Shown here one piece after another: positions 9,233 through 18,861 of a stretch of DNA of 52,501 bases. Made by a program: the position numbers and the translations under genes. Source of the stretch: Schizochytrium sp. CCTCC M209059 (lineage: Eukaryota > Sar > Bigyra > Thraustochytrida > Thraustochytriidae); the NCBI GenBank assembly GCA_000818945.1, contig KN805381.1, positions 171,842 through 224,342 of the forward strand, given 5' to 3'. Below the pieces are notes generated by a model. The model had not been told where the DNA came from. It was given only the letters and a program-made list of their open reading frames with translations, and made no database searches. How positions within the stretch are numbered: the stretch's first letter is position 1; every line of letters starts with the position of its first letter.

Positions 9233-10945
9233 ATGGAGTTTTTGGATGCAATGGTGTTTGAAGTGAAGCGGTTGACACGCGCTGTGAAGCCGGGCAAACA
9301 AAATACGTGGCAGGGCCGTCCGTATCTTGTGACGATGCTTTCCGCGGCGGGGCGCGGCGGACGCTCGGCGGTGGGAGCGGCGACACGCTTTCTTACGGCG
9401 ATCGTTGGCACGCAACAGACGCGCGCCTATAGGCTATGGCGCGGATCGAGCTCCGAGGATGAAGAGCCTCAGGATGGTACCAGCCACGACAGCAAGAGCT
9501 CGCTGACGCTGCACGTGAACCGCAAGACAGAGGACATGGTGCGGCGCGTGCTCGGTCCCTTAAACGAACAATTTAATGGCCCTTTGGAAACCAACATGGC
9601 ACGCACGCCCCTGCCCTTTGTTTTCCTCTTGGGTAACCACTCGAGCGGCAAGTCGTCCTTTATCAACCACGTGCTCGAGCGTCGCGTGCAAAACACCGGC
9701 GTGGCACCAACCGACGACGGTTTTACCATCATCGTCCCCGGGTCGGAGGACATGGATCAGGACGGCCCAACGCTGGTCGGCAGCCCGGACATGGGATTTT
9801 CTGGCCTTCGCACCTTTGGCCCAAATCTTATCCACCACACGCACCTCAAGATCCGTTCGGATTTGCGCATCAATGACCTCATGCTCATCGATAGTCCCGG
9901 CATGATTGATAGTCCCGCTGACAGTATTTCCTACATTACAGACAAGAGTCGCAGCGATCGTGGTTATGACTTTGAGGGTGTGACGCGATGGTTTGCTGAG
10001 CGTGCCGACGTGATTCTCTTGTTTTTCGATCCGGATAAGCCAGGTACGACGGGCGAAACGCTCTCCGTGCTCACCAATTCGCTGGCGGGCATGGATCACA
10101 AGTTGCACATTGTGTTAAACAAGGTGGACCAATTCAAGAAGATTCACGACTTTGCGCGCGCCTACGGCTCGCTTTGCTGGAACTTGAGCAAGGTGATCCC
10201 TCGCAAGGATTTGCCGCGCATCTACACCATGTACACGCCAGTGACGACTGACAAGGGCAACGCTGGGCGCTCGTTCAAGTTTCAGGATCAGCATCGGGAA
10301 CAGGTCGAATTCAACACCGTTAACCCAGAGCTGAGCTGGAAGAGCTCTCTTCAGGACCTCGAGGCAACTCGTCAAGATGTGATCGACGAAGTTCTGCGAG
10401 CCCCAGACCGGCGTATTGACAACATGATCACTCACCTCTACGACTCGGGCCGTTTGCTTCGTATGCACATGGAGATGGTGGAGCTCCTTCGGGCCGAGTA
10501 TCAGTCGGAGAAGCGCAAGAGCGTTCTCACGTCCATTGGCGTGGGCTTAGGCGGAAATCTCGTGTCGCTGGCCGCCATTTATCTGGCGCCTGGCATTTGG
10601 GGTTTCTCGCTTACACTTTCAGCATCGAGCTTGGCAGGCGCGGCTGGTGTTTATCTTTACGGAAACCACTTGCTGCAGCGCAAGGCGGCCCGGATGACCG
10701 ATGATGCGTACTTGGATGATCTCTTTCGTCGTGTCTTTGTCAAGGAGCTGGCGGATCGTGACCAGTTTGTGGAGAGCCTTTGGATCCGTGTGCGCCCGCA
10801 CGTCAAGTCTGCCTTGCAAACCTTGGGTATTGCAAATCTCCCTAGGGTAAGCGCGAGGGGTCTGCAGGCCATTGACGACATTGTCGAGAACCAGGTTCCT
10901 GCATTGCGGCGCGAGGCACAGCCTGCGATCGCCGCGCGCCGCTAG
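9233..10945 (+). CDS. EHD/dynamin-family membrane GTPase
   Basis: Predicted large GTPase of the EHD/sarcalumenin branch of the dynamin superfamily, which binds and remodels membranes. As annotated from the ATG at 9233 it has 570 residues. The P-loop is GNHSSGKS at residues 134-141, switch II is DSPG at 220-223, and the guanine-specificity motif is NKVD at 296-299. The stretch ADVILLFFDPDKPG before the NKVD matches the EHD pattern. Near 430-480 two hydrophobic segments (LVSLAAIYLAPGIWGF and LSASSLAGAAGVYLYG) could be membrane hairpins. This is unusual for EHD proteins, which normally associate peripherally, and no EH domain is visible. The start is uncertain: coding-like sequence continues upstream in the same frame across a TGA at 9215, so the true N-terminus may be longer. 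Confidence 0.86.
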   Translation: MEFLDAMVFEVKRLTRAVKPGKQNTWQGRPYLVTMLSAAGRGGRSAVGAATRFLTAIVGTQQTRAYRLWRGSSSEDEEPQDGTSHDSKSSLTLHVNRKTEDMVRRVLGPLNEQFNGPLETNMARTPLPFVFLLGNHSSGKSSFINHVLERRVQNTGVAPTDDGFTIIVPGSEDMDQDGPTLVGSPDMGFSGLRTFGPNLIHHTHLKIRSDLRINDLMLIDSPGMIDSPADSISYITDKSRSDRGYDFEGVTRWFAERADVILLFFDPDKPGTTGETLSVLTNSLAGMDHKLHIVLNKVDQFKKIHDFARAYGSLCWNLSKVIPRKDLPRIYTMYTPVTTDKGNAGRSFKFQDQHREQVEFNTVNPELSWKSSLQDLEATRQDVIDEVLRAPDRRIDNMITHLYDSGRLLRMHMEMVELLRAEYQSEKRKSVLTSIGVGLGGNLVSLAAIYLAPGIWGFSLTLSASSLAGAAGVYLYGNHLLQRKAARMTDDAYLDDLFRRVFVKELADRDQFVESLWIRVRPHVKSALQTLGIANLPRVSARGLQAIDDIVENQVPALRREAQPAIAARR

Positions 10946-12510
10946 TTTCTTCGTGCGTCACGTCGCTCTGAAGAGTTGAAAAGGCAGAGGAAAGGGGAAA
11001 AAATCCTCTTTGGATGCCGGCACCGACGAGCTGCCGCGGGCAAGGTGGCTCGTCAGGCAGGCAGACAGACTGACCGACAGGCATGTGCTGTGCTATGCTT
11101 GGACGCCAGTAGCATCATTCTCTGCCGCTAAGGCTCTAGCGGGAACAGCTCAGTGCAAGTAAAGATTAGATAATTGCAAGCCATTTTTATAAATATGATA
11201 TACAGCTATGCATTGTGTTAGAAGAGATGGGTGCAGAAATTGAGACCGATACCGGCAGTAAACAAGCCATAGGTTACGAGCCAACAGATAGCATCACAAT
11301 CTCGCGTGGTACAGCTCTTGCTTGCGAGACAACTCGCGCAACATCGGCAATTCCAGGTTGCATCAGAGCAAAAACGATTTTTGAACATTGAGTCGACGCA
11401 GCGGAGAGATGATCGCGCAAGGAAACGCCAAGGGCCGAATCGCATCGATGAGGCATCTGATGCGATGGATTCCAATAATAAATCTGCTTTCATTTTTGAT
11501 GCCAACGTTACATCCGTACGGAGTTGTGTCGATTTTGTCTTAATTACTGACCGTTCTGCTTCGGTAATTTGCGACAATTCGGATCAGAGAGCGCTTGTAT
11601 CAATGATGTCCTCTGACAAGTCTGCAATTCTCGCCCTCCTGAGTTTTCGAGCTTCTAGCTTCAGCTTTAGACGCTTCGCCTCTTCCTCAACTTTGGCCAT
11701 TTGTTCTTCTCGCTCCGCTGCTTTATTTCACGTTCTGTACTGATCTTCGCTTGCTTCAGTGCTTCGGCTTTAAGGTGTGGATCTTATGCCTTCCTCAAGA
11801 CATTTTCGGCGATGTCTGAGACAGCTTTTCCCGTCAAGTCCACGATATTCTGCTTTCCAGCATCCCTTTTCCTTCGCTCACTAGACTAATTCGTACTGCT
11901 AGGCGTTCTGGCATTCCTCAGTGTGCTGCTTGATGCGTCCGCCGATGCAGAAGCAGAAACTCTTCCTCCTTCACCTCAAGTGGTGTCCGTGCCGGATGTC
12001 CCCGTGTTTGACCAATGTGTCCTGAAAGGTCCTGAAAGGGCGACGCCTCCTGGCAGGCATGTACAGGAAGTACTTTCCACCACGAGCCGAATCTGCTCGC
12101 AGCTTTCGGCTTACGTACTCTGGGCGGATTGAGGTGCGGCGCGGCCCGCGATCGTGAGCTCTGCGGCAGTTTCTGTGGCAGTGGCACCTCACGGCCCGGA
12201 CTCGGAAGGGAAGTAAGCTTAAGGATCCATCCATCTCTTCGGCCACGATTGACTTGGATGTAGCACTATCGTCGTCTGCGGCGGAGAAGGAAGGACCCCA
12301 TCCTCCTCGCTGTCGGCAATGCGGCCGCGCGCACTCGATCATGATGCTCTTTTCGTTTGCGTGTTGCAGGCATGAAGCCCGCCGAAGTCTGCTTCGTTTC
12401 CGCGGTACGGGGTGTGCGAAGTGAAGAAGAAAGGTGAAAAGATCTTGGCCCGCGAAAGAAGACGACGGTCGGACCGCGGCACGCGCCAGTTTCTCTTTTG
12501 GACCGGGGCG
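10946..12510. other. intergenic region, partly holding decayed minus-strand coding sequence
   Basis: The first 270 bases are non-coding, with CAGG/CAGA-like short repeats at 11055-11085 and an AT-rich stretch at 11165-11215. Between about 11218 and 12200 the minus strand carries broken coding-like frames, described separately. 12412-12510 is open in the frame of the hydrolase that follows but offers only a GTG and is taken as leader. Confidence 0.45.
11218..12200 (-). pseudogene. possible decayed gene encoding a charged coiled-coil protein
   Basis: Reading the minus strand from high to low coordinates, three stretches look like protein but are broken by stops and frame changes. Near 11890-11780 the frame reads RKRDAGKQNIVDL, then a stop, then HLKAEALKQAKISTEREI. 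A frame change near 11715 leads into EEQMAKVEEEAKRLKLKLEA, another stop occurs near 11588, and the last stretch (ITEAERSVIKTKSTQL) ends in Cys-rich sequence. Upstream, near 12130-12000, fragments such as KPKAASRFGSWWKVLP are vaguely reminiscent of BED-type zinc-finger transposon proteins. Domain identity is a guess. Spliced exons rather than decay remain possible. Confidence 0.3.
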
Positions 12511-13863
12511 ATGAAGATCGCTGCGACGAAGATTTCGTCGCGCATCATACCCCGAACGCGCAGTGGAGTGCTCGCAGGACCGCACTCTCAGTCAAGACCA
12601 GCAACGGCGCGGCAGACATCCCCCATGCTCAGGTGGCTCTCGCGGCGAGACCAGAGCAAGGGCGGCGCGGCGGCAACAACGGCGGCGGGAGGAAGCCGGG
12701 ACCCAGAGATGGGCGACCAGGACGCCAAGATGCGCGCGCGCATCGACGCGAGCTGGGACAAGCTCCAGAGCCATCCGGACATTGATGAGCGGTTCAAGAG
12801 GAGCTTTATGAGGGCGTACGTTTTGGCGGCCGTCTTCATGCTGGACGATGACCACGACTTTACGCGCCGCGAGCAGCTTGTCGAGAAACGCGGCAAGGAC
12901 ATTCTCAAGCTGGTCGAGTTCCTGGGCAAGGAAGAGCCGCCCGTAATCTCGGAAGAAGCCCTCGCGGTCGCGCGCGACGACGGGGTCAGCGTCTCGACGC
13001 GCGAAATCGTATCGCAGCCGGACGGGAATTCTATCAAGCTTTCCATCGTCGAGCCCGAGGCCGAGCGAGCCGCAGATCGTCCCCTGCCCTGCGTTATCTA
13101 CATGCACGGGGGAGGTATGGCTTCAAATAGCGCGTTCGACCCCTCGTACCAGACTATCGCGCGCATGCTCGCGCGTGAGGGCGTCGTGGTCGTGGTGCCT
13201 GACTTTCGCAACTGCGAAGTGCCCACCGCGTCGAACCCCGAAGTGGCGCCGTTCCCCGCGGGTTTGAACGACTGCTACAGTGCGCTCAAGTGGGTCCACG
13301 ACAACAAGGAGGACCTCGGTGTCGACGATCGCATCATGGTCGCCGGAGAGAGCGGCGGAGGAAATCTTGCTCTTGCGGTCGCTATCAAGGCGATCCGCGA
13401 GGGCGAGCGAGACCTCGTCCAACACGGAGTTTATTCCATGTGTCCTTATATTGCTGGTCAATGGCCGCAAGACGTCAAAAACAATGGCATTCTCGGAACG
13501 AGTCACTTGGACAGCGAGAATAACAACATCTTCCTGTACATGACGCCGACGACAAGCGCAGCGATGGGCTACAACCTCGAGGCCTTCAAGGCCAAGGACC
13601 CCTTGGCTTGGCCAGTCTTTGCCACAGACGAGGATCTCGCGCAGTTCCCGCGCACGGTGATACAGGTGGAAGAATTTGATCCACTTCGTGACGAGGGCAT
13701 TCTTTTTTATCGTCGTCTTGCGCGTAACGGCGTTCGTGCCACCTGCAAGCAGAACATGGGTGCCATTCATGGCAGCGAGATCATGCCACAAGCAGCAATT
13801 GAAATTCCTTTGGACACGTGCGCTTCCATCGCTGCCATGGCACGGAGCTACCCTCTCGAGTAA
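12511..13863 (+). CDS. HSL-type alpha/beta hydrolase (esterase/lipase)
   Basis: Predicted serine esterase of the alpha/beta-hydrolase-3 (hormone-sensitive lipase, GDXG) group, 450 residues. The oxyanion-hole motif HGGG begins at about H199, the nucleophile elbow GESGGG has the Ser at about S281, the acid is about D390 (EEFDPLRDEG) and the His about H420 (GAIHGSE). The order and spacing match the family. The first ATG of the frame is at 12511; the first 45 residues are rich in Arg, Ser and Thr and lack acidic residues, like a mitochondrial presequence. Two later ATGs (12625 and 12709) could give a cytosolic form. The substrate cannot be told from the sequence. It is convergent with the bHLH gene. 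Confidence 0.92.
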   Translation: MKIAATKISSRIIPRTRSGVLAGPHSQSRPATARQTSPMLRWLSRRDQSKGGAAATTAAGGSRDPEMGDQDAKMRARIDASWDKLQSHPDIDERFKRSFMRAYVLAAVFMLDDDHDFTRREQLVEKRGKDILKLVEFLGKEEPPVISEEALAVARDDGVSVSTREIVSQPDGNSIKLSIVEPEAERAADRPLPCVIYMHGGGMASNSAFDPSYQTIARMLAREGVVVVVPDFRNCEVPTASNPEVAPFPAGLNDCYSALKWVHDNKEDLGVDDRIMVAGESGGGNLALAVAIKAIREGERDLVQHGVYSMCPYIAGQWPQDVKNNGILGTSHLDSENNNIFLYMTPTTSAAMGYNLEAFKAKDPLAWPVFATDEDLAQFPRTVIQVEEFDPLRDEGILFYRRLARNGVRATCKQNMGAIHGSEIMPQAAIEIPLDTCASIAAMARSYPLE

Positions 13864-14437
13864 AGAGACAAGACTGTTTCGCCTCCGATTATGCACCGCT
13901 CTCTGTGTGTCTTCCCTTTGGTGGCCAGCCCAACAAAAATAAGTTATATCATGTTCTATCCTTTGTTTCACGCCTCAAAGAGTTATGGTGTGTCGAGAAA
14001 AGAGAGCATTGACCTTTTTTTTCTTGGCACTCTAGCAAGCGCTTCTTTTGAACTCTGACTCTAGGTGCGGCGCAAGAGGCTACGACGTGGTTTGCGTTCG
14101 CTCTGTACTTGTCTTTTCGAAATAGATCATCTTGTCGTCGCAGAAAGAATTTTCGGGTCTGCCGTTGGTGGTGTGATGCCTGTCACAAGAGAGAAGCTCA
14201 TAAGGGTCGACACATGTGGTCTATCAATCATGTTGTCATTCACGCATATATTTCAATAAGGGGTCTTCGTAGTGTGCGATAAAGCGGAATACAGAATGAG
14301 TTTGCAGAGATGCTTTGTAAAGAGATAACCAAGACAGTCGAGCGCGCCCATCGTGCCCTGCCAGTGCTGGTCATTAGAGTAAAGTGAAAACCTCGATCGG
14401 CGTGCTTGCAGGTGCATGCATCCTTTTGTCGAAAGGA
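13864..14437. other. intergenic region between convergent genes
   Basis: 3' flanks of the hydrolase (+) and bHLH (-) genes. Moderately AT-rich, with a T run at 14017-14025. No open frame here resembles a protein and no repeat stands out. Confidence 0.5.
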
Positions 14438-16358
14438 TCACGCACAGTGAGAGTGTGTGATGGCGTTTTCAGAAGATTCGTCGCTCTCAATGCGGCGCGG
14501 TCTCGGAAGAAATGCCGGCGCAGGCGACGGCAATTCTGCTTGCATGATCTGCCGTCCCGATGCTGGCGGAAGAGGAGGCGCATGGCTGCCACTGTTCCCG
14601 CCGGCGTTTCCGGACCCCATTCCCCCTGGAACAGTGCCACTGCCGTCGTCGCTTGTGTCCCGCATCCTATCCAAAGCGTTTGGCGGAAGTGGAGCACCGT
14701 TTTGCAGTTGATGATCGAGAGACATGGCCTGTCTGCCGTTGTTGTTGTTACTGTTGTTATTGTCGTTGTTGTTGTTGTTGTTGTTGCTGCTGCCATCATT
14801 GCGGTAGTTGTTTGAGGTGTTGTTGTCGTTGCTGTGGTGATTGTTGGTGTTGGTGTTAGTGTTGTCTGTATTGTTGTGCATGCCAAAATTGCCTTGGTTG
14901 TGATATTGTTGCTGCTGGTGGTGGTGATGGCCAAAGCCCAGACCATGGCCTTGGCCTCCTGTACCATCTTGTTCCATCATTGCAGCCATCATGTGCATGG
15001 GGGGAACCATTCCTACCGTGCTAGTCGGCACAGGTGGTGATTCGAGAGATTTCCCTTGAATGTCTTGCTGCTGGCCTTGCTGAGTATCCCCCCCTTGGGT
15101 GGACTGCGTCTGGCCGTTCTGCGATGGACCCGAGGGTTTAATAGGGCCGCAAGCGCCAGGCGAACACCCCTCGCTGTTGACCCTTCGGCGCTTTTGCGCC
15201 TGGTCTGCGCCGGTCTGCGCATTTCCTTGTCCTTGCGACTGTTGCTGTTGCTGTGACCGATTTTGCATTTGCTGGTGCATCTGTTGCATCTGCTGATGGT
15301 GCTGTGCCATAAAGGCGGCAGCTGGGTGCGAAAAGTTTGACCCAGGAAAGAACCCAGGGCTGGGCATGCCAGGCATGCCAGGCATGCCGGGCATGCCGTG
15401 CTGCATGCCTGCGGCTGCAGCTGCTGCAGCATTGGGTGGCATACCAGGCATGCCGTGCATACCATACATACCCGACATGCCCGTGAAACTCTCAATGGTT
15501 GCCACCGCACGTGCCTGCATCATGACCATGTGCGAGCGGAGCATGCGGTTCTCTTCGACGAGAGAGTTCAAAGCGCTGACAGCAGCGTGGAGCAGCTCGC
15601 CGCGTTGTTGGCGTGGATTCAAGCCGAGTGTGCGCGCAAGTGTGGTAAAAATCTCGCTGTGCTCTGCTCGACGTTGCTTCTCGCGAAAACTCTTGCGAAC
15701 ACGATCAAACTTTCCTGTCCGTTTGTTACGTCCGTCTTGGTCCTTTTCGTTACCACTTCCGCCATCTTCTTCTTCGTCGTTTTCCGCGTTGTCATCCTCG
15801 TCGCCATCTTTATCCTTTTTGCTACTGCTGGCCTTGGCCCTGCCTCTGCCATTGGGTGTTGCCTTGTTCGACTCGTCGTCCTGATCGTCTTCTTCTTCTT
15901 CGGCATCGTTGTCTCCAGCATTTGTGCTGCTGCCCATCGTCGCGGACTTTGCGTTCCCAGCGCTGTCGCCACGATGCGATTTTTGCGAGGAGGGATTGCT
16001 GGTGTTCATTGCCGGGAGAGGCGAGCGCGTCGCCATTGTTGAGGCCACCGATGAAGGCCCAAAGGAAAGGGACGGTGGCAAGGGCGAGGACGATCCAAAG
16101 AGCGCAGGCGAATTGGTGAGCGCTGCGGTAACGGAAGACATTCTCAGCATACCATCATCAGAGTCTTCAGACTCGACCTGGTAGTCGAGTGGCATCCCTG
16201 AGATCCCATAATGGGGTGGATGAGGATGTTGCGAATGGTGTGACGTTGCGCCAGAGCCCGACGGCGTATGAAATGCGCTGGCAGACATAAACGATTCACC
16301 TCTCGGTCGCCATCCCGGAAACCCAAAGTTACTGCCCCCTTGGTGATGAAATGTGTGC

Positions 16359-16396
<38 letters not shown>

Positions 16397-16612
16397 CTGC
16401 CGCCGCCCATGGGCCGGCTGCGCCTGCTGCGCCTGCTGCGCCTGCAGCTGCGCGTTGTGGTGATGGCGGTGGTGGAGGTGGCCATGGTGCCCCTGCGAAG
16501 TCACGTGGTTCGCCCCATCGTCCGCCGCACCGCCGGCGCCGGCGCCGGTGGCCCCCTCCTGCAGCAGCAGCTTGTCCAGGTCCTCCAGCTCCCCGAAGTC
16601 CAGCGGGTCCAT
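14438..16612 (-). CDS. bHLH (bHLH-zipper-like) transcription factor with Q/N-rich tails
   Basis: 724-residue nuclear regulator. A basic helix-loop-helix lies at about residues 303-360: the basic region RKSFREKQRRAEHSEIF aligns with the Myc/Max-type pattern, keeping the Glu and the Arg pair that read the E-box, and helix 2 is RGELLHAAVSALNSLVEEN. The helix continues through RMLRSHMVMMQARAV, so a short zipper is plausible. The N-terminus is acidic (DFGELEDLDKLLLQEG), typical of an activation or interaction segment, and is followed by poly-Gln/His. About residues 210-300 are very acidic. C-terminal to the bHLH come a GMPGMP repeat, poly-Gln and a long Asn/Asp-rich tract. The start is the ATG at 16612 in a GC-rich leader. 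DNA-binding specificity for CANNTG is inferred from the conserved Glu. Confidence 0.82.
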
Positions 16613-17206
16613 CCCGGCCGCCGCGCTTTCGCCGCGCCGCCCGCCGTCGCCGCGCGCGCGCTCCCACTCCGCCTTGGCTGTCTGCTGCGGCGCGGCGCCA
16701 TCATCTGCGCGCCGCGCTTTTGCCGCGCTTTCCGCAGCAAAACGCCGCCCGCGCTGGGTACCACATGCGCGACGGCCCCGGTACCACGCGGGCCGCCGAG
16801 GCAGGCGGTCCCACCCAGCGCGCTCGAGCTCGAGCTCGAGCTCGCGGCCGAGACGGACGAGACGCGCGGCGGGGGGCCCCGGACGCCACCTTCGCGTGCG
16901 GCTGTGACCCTCGCTGGCTGCGTGCAGCTGGCGGCGGTGGGGGTCGAGGAGGAAGATTAATCAAGACTGGGTTTCTTCGGCCAAGCTTGCTTGCTTGCAA
17001 CAAGATGAGCTGCGAGGACGCCGTCGACGCGCTCGAGACCACCGCCGTCGCTCTCCAAAAAAGGCGGCCGGGCGAGCGTGTATCGAGCTCGCGCCCAGGC
17101 CGCCCTCTGCGAGGCCGCCGTTGCGTCTCGAAGCCCGGTGCGTGTCGAGGTGACGAGAGACAAAGGCGTGACCCGTAACTCTTGTCGCGACCGCGACCCC
17201 TCCGCC

Positions 17207-17300
17207 CAAGCAAGCAAGCAAGCAAAGCAAGCAAGCAAGCAAGCAAGCAAGCTGAGCTCCAGCTCGAGCTCGAGCTCCAGCTTGAGCTCCAGCTCGAGCC
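17207..17300 (+). repeat. AAGC run followed by GAGCTC/GAGCTCCA repeats
   Basis: About ten imperfect AAGC units (17207-17250) pass directly into a tract of GAGCTC hexamers alternating with CCA or GAG spacers. Each GAGCTC is self-complementary, so the tract can fold back on itself. Confidence 0.75.
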
Positions 17301-18231
17301 AAGTTCCTGCGAGAAGACGCCGCGAACGGCGACCATCGGGCCGGGTAAGCCAGCCAGCAAAACGGCAAGCGCGAGGAGAAGCGGGGCGAGACAGTATCGG
17401 AGACGGAGAGGAGGCTAAGGAGCGCGGCGAGATTCCGGCGATTGTGGAACAGGCGTGCTGTGCATGCGCGGCATCTATCTTCCCGCTGAAGCCGCCGGCG
17501 ACCTCTGCGACTCCGGCCACGACGCCGCGGCGGCGGACACCGAGGGCGAGATTGGTTGGTGGCTGCGCACTGCGCGAGGATGGACAAGGATGGCGACAGA
17601 TGACGAAGCTGGCGGAGTCCAGCCTCAGGTTAGGCTCTCGCTTGGGGCGGGACGAGGACGGCGAAGACGCTGGCGGCAGCGACGGAGCAGAGCTCAGCAC
17701 AGCAGAGAAGGTGGAAGCGGTGGGACGAGATTCGTTGGGCGAGGTGAGGGGGAGAGGCGATTCGGCAGGGTGAACGCAGGATGGAGAGGGATCGAGAGAA
17801 AGAGAGAGAGAGACAGCAAGAGAGAGAACGAGGGCAAGGACTTCTTTGTTGAAGCTTGTGAATGATGCCATGCACATGATGGTATTGAAGAGCAAAAGCT
17901 CCTCGGGGGATATTGTCGAGCAGGATAAGGCAGCTCGCTGAACTACAAGATCAAAATCTCATGGCCACTCATTTGAGAAGCAACAAGAGAAGCGTTGTTC
18001 TTTTTTTTTTCTTCTGTCATCTCTCTGGGCCGCACCGACGAACGAAGGAGCAAGTCGGGCTCTGAAGAGTCCATCAAGAAGTCAAATGTTTTTGAACAAT
18101 CTCGTCGATCATTTCTGACTCGCCCTTTCGAACAAAGTGCTTTGCGCGCAGTCGTTGCCATCAACTTACTCCGCGGTGACACAGTCGCGACCAAAGTGAG
18201 ACCACACCATTCGTCTCGTACGATCAATAAT

Positions 18232-18286
18232 GGGAAATCCCGGTCTTGAATCATTCAAAGACACTATAAGTAAAATGGGAAATCCC
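18232..18286. promoter_or_regulatory. pair of GGGAAATCCC motifs 45 bp apart
   Basis: GGGAAATCCC occurs at 18232-18241 and 18277-18286, each preceded by AAT, in otherwise unique sequence. Both are near-palindromic. A paired, conserved 10-mer upstream of a gene suggests a protein-binding site, but no factor can be named. Confidence 0.35.
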
Positions 18287-18604
18287 TACCTTACAAGTAT
18301 TCCTTCCTACCCCCAATGGAGCCAGGACATCTGCTTCGCGGAAAGCCGCCCTGGGGTGTACTGAAGGAAGAAGTAAAGGGTCTCAACGGATATGTTGAGA
18401 TTTTGCAAGAGCGTCATCTCGCCGTGCCCGAAGAGAGAGCTTTGGTAGGGAAAAGGAAGAAAGGAGAAAGAAAGCACAGCGAGCTACATCAGCCGGCACG
18501 GGTCTCACAGGCAGGCTTCAGTGCGCGCGGTAGCGCTCGGCAGAAATTGCTTACGTGTCCACGGCGCCCAGGCCGTGCCCAAGCCGGGTGCGTGGGTGCG
18601 TGCA

Positions 18605-18688
18605 GAGACACGTGTAGAGACACGTGTAGAGACACGTGTAGACATACGTGTAGAGACACGTACAGAGACACGCACAGGGACACGTAGA
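18605..18688 (+). repeat. 12-bp tandem array of CACGTG-derived units
   Basis: Seven units of GAGACACGTGTA-like sequence at exact 12-bp spacing. The hexamer is CACGTG at 18609, 18621 and 18633, then decays to TACGTG (18645), CACGTA (18657), CACGCA (18669) and CACGTA (18681). CACGTG is the canonical E-box of bHLH factors. The array is about 175 bp upstream of the coiled-coil gene start. Confidence 0.8.
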
Positions 18689-18737
18689 GAGACGGGAAGA
18701 GTGTTCGAGAGTGCCGAGTACTGTCAATTAATTGCAC

Positions 18738-18783
18738 TTTTCTTCTTCTTCTTCTTCTTCTTCTTCTTCTTCTTCTTCTTCTT
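18738..18783 (+). repeat. (TTC)n microsatellite
   Basis: About 14 TTC units in the presumed 5' leader of the coiled-coil gene, a pyrimidine/purine strand-asymmetric tract. Confidence 0.85.
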
Positions 18784-18861
18784 GTGGTCGCCGCCGCGGA
18801 CACGCCGGCCAATCACCGCGCGTGTCACCATCGCTGAAAGGACGACCACGAAAGAAACAAA

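Larger units (their letters stand above)
16613..18861. other. divergent intergenic region with GAGCTC-rich repeats and regulatory-looking motifs
   Basis: 2.2 kb between the divergent bHLH and coiled-coil genes. 16613-17600 is very GC-rich, with alternating GAGCTC/CTCGAG palindromes at 16820-16846 and 17253-17300 and an AAGC run at 17207-17250. The open frames are Ser/Leu/Arg-rich repeat translations on both strands and are not accepted as genes. 17940-18320 is of ordinary composition and holds two identical GGGAAATCCC motifs. A phased CACGTG-type array and a TTC microsatellite lie closer to the coiled-coil gene. Confidence 0.5.

Noticed and set aside
16957..17895. 312-residue minus-strand frame
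   Set aside because: Ser/Leu/Arg/Pro-rich throughout, reflecting GAGCTC and AAGC repeats and GC bias; opposite frames are equally open and no motif is visible.
18232..18286. NF-kappaB sites
   Set aside because: The motif matches the animal kappaB consensus, but there is no reason to expect Rel proteins in this organism; kept only as an unexplained motif pair.
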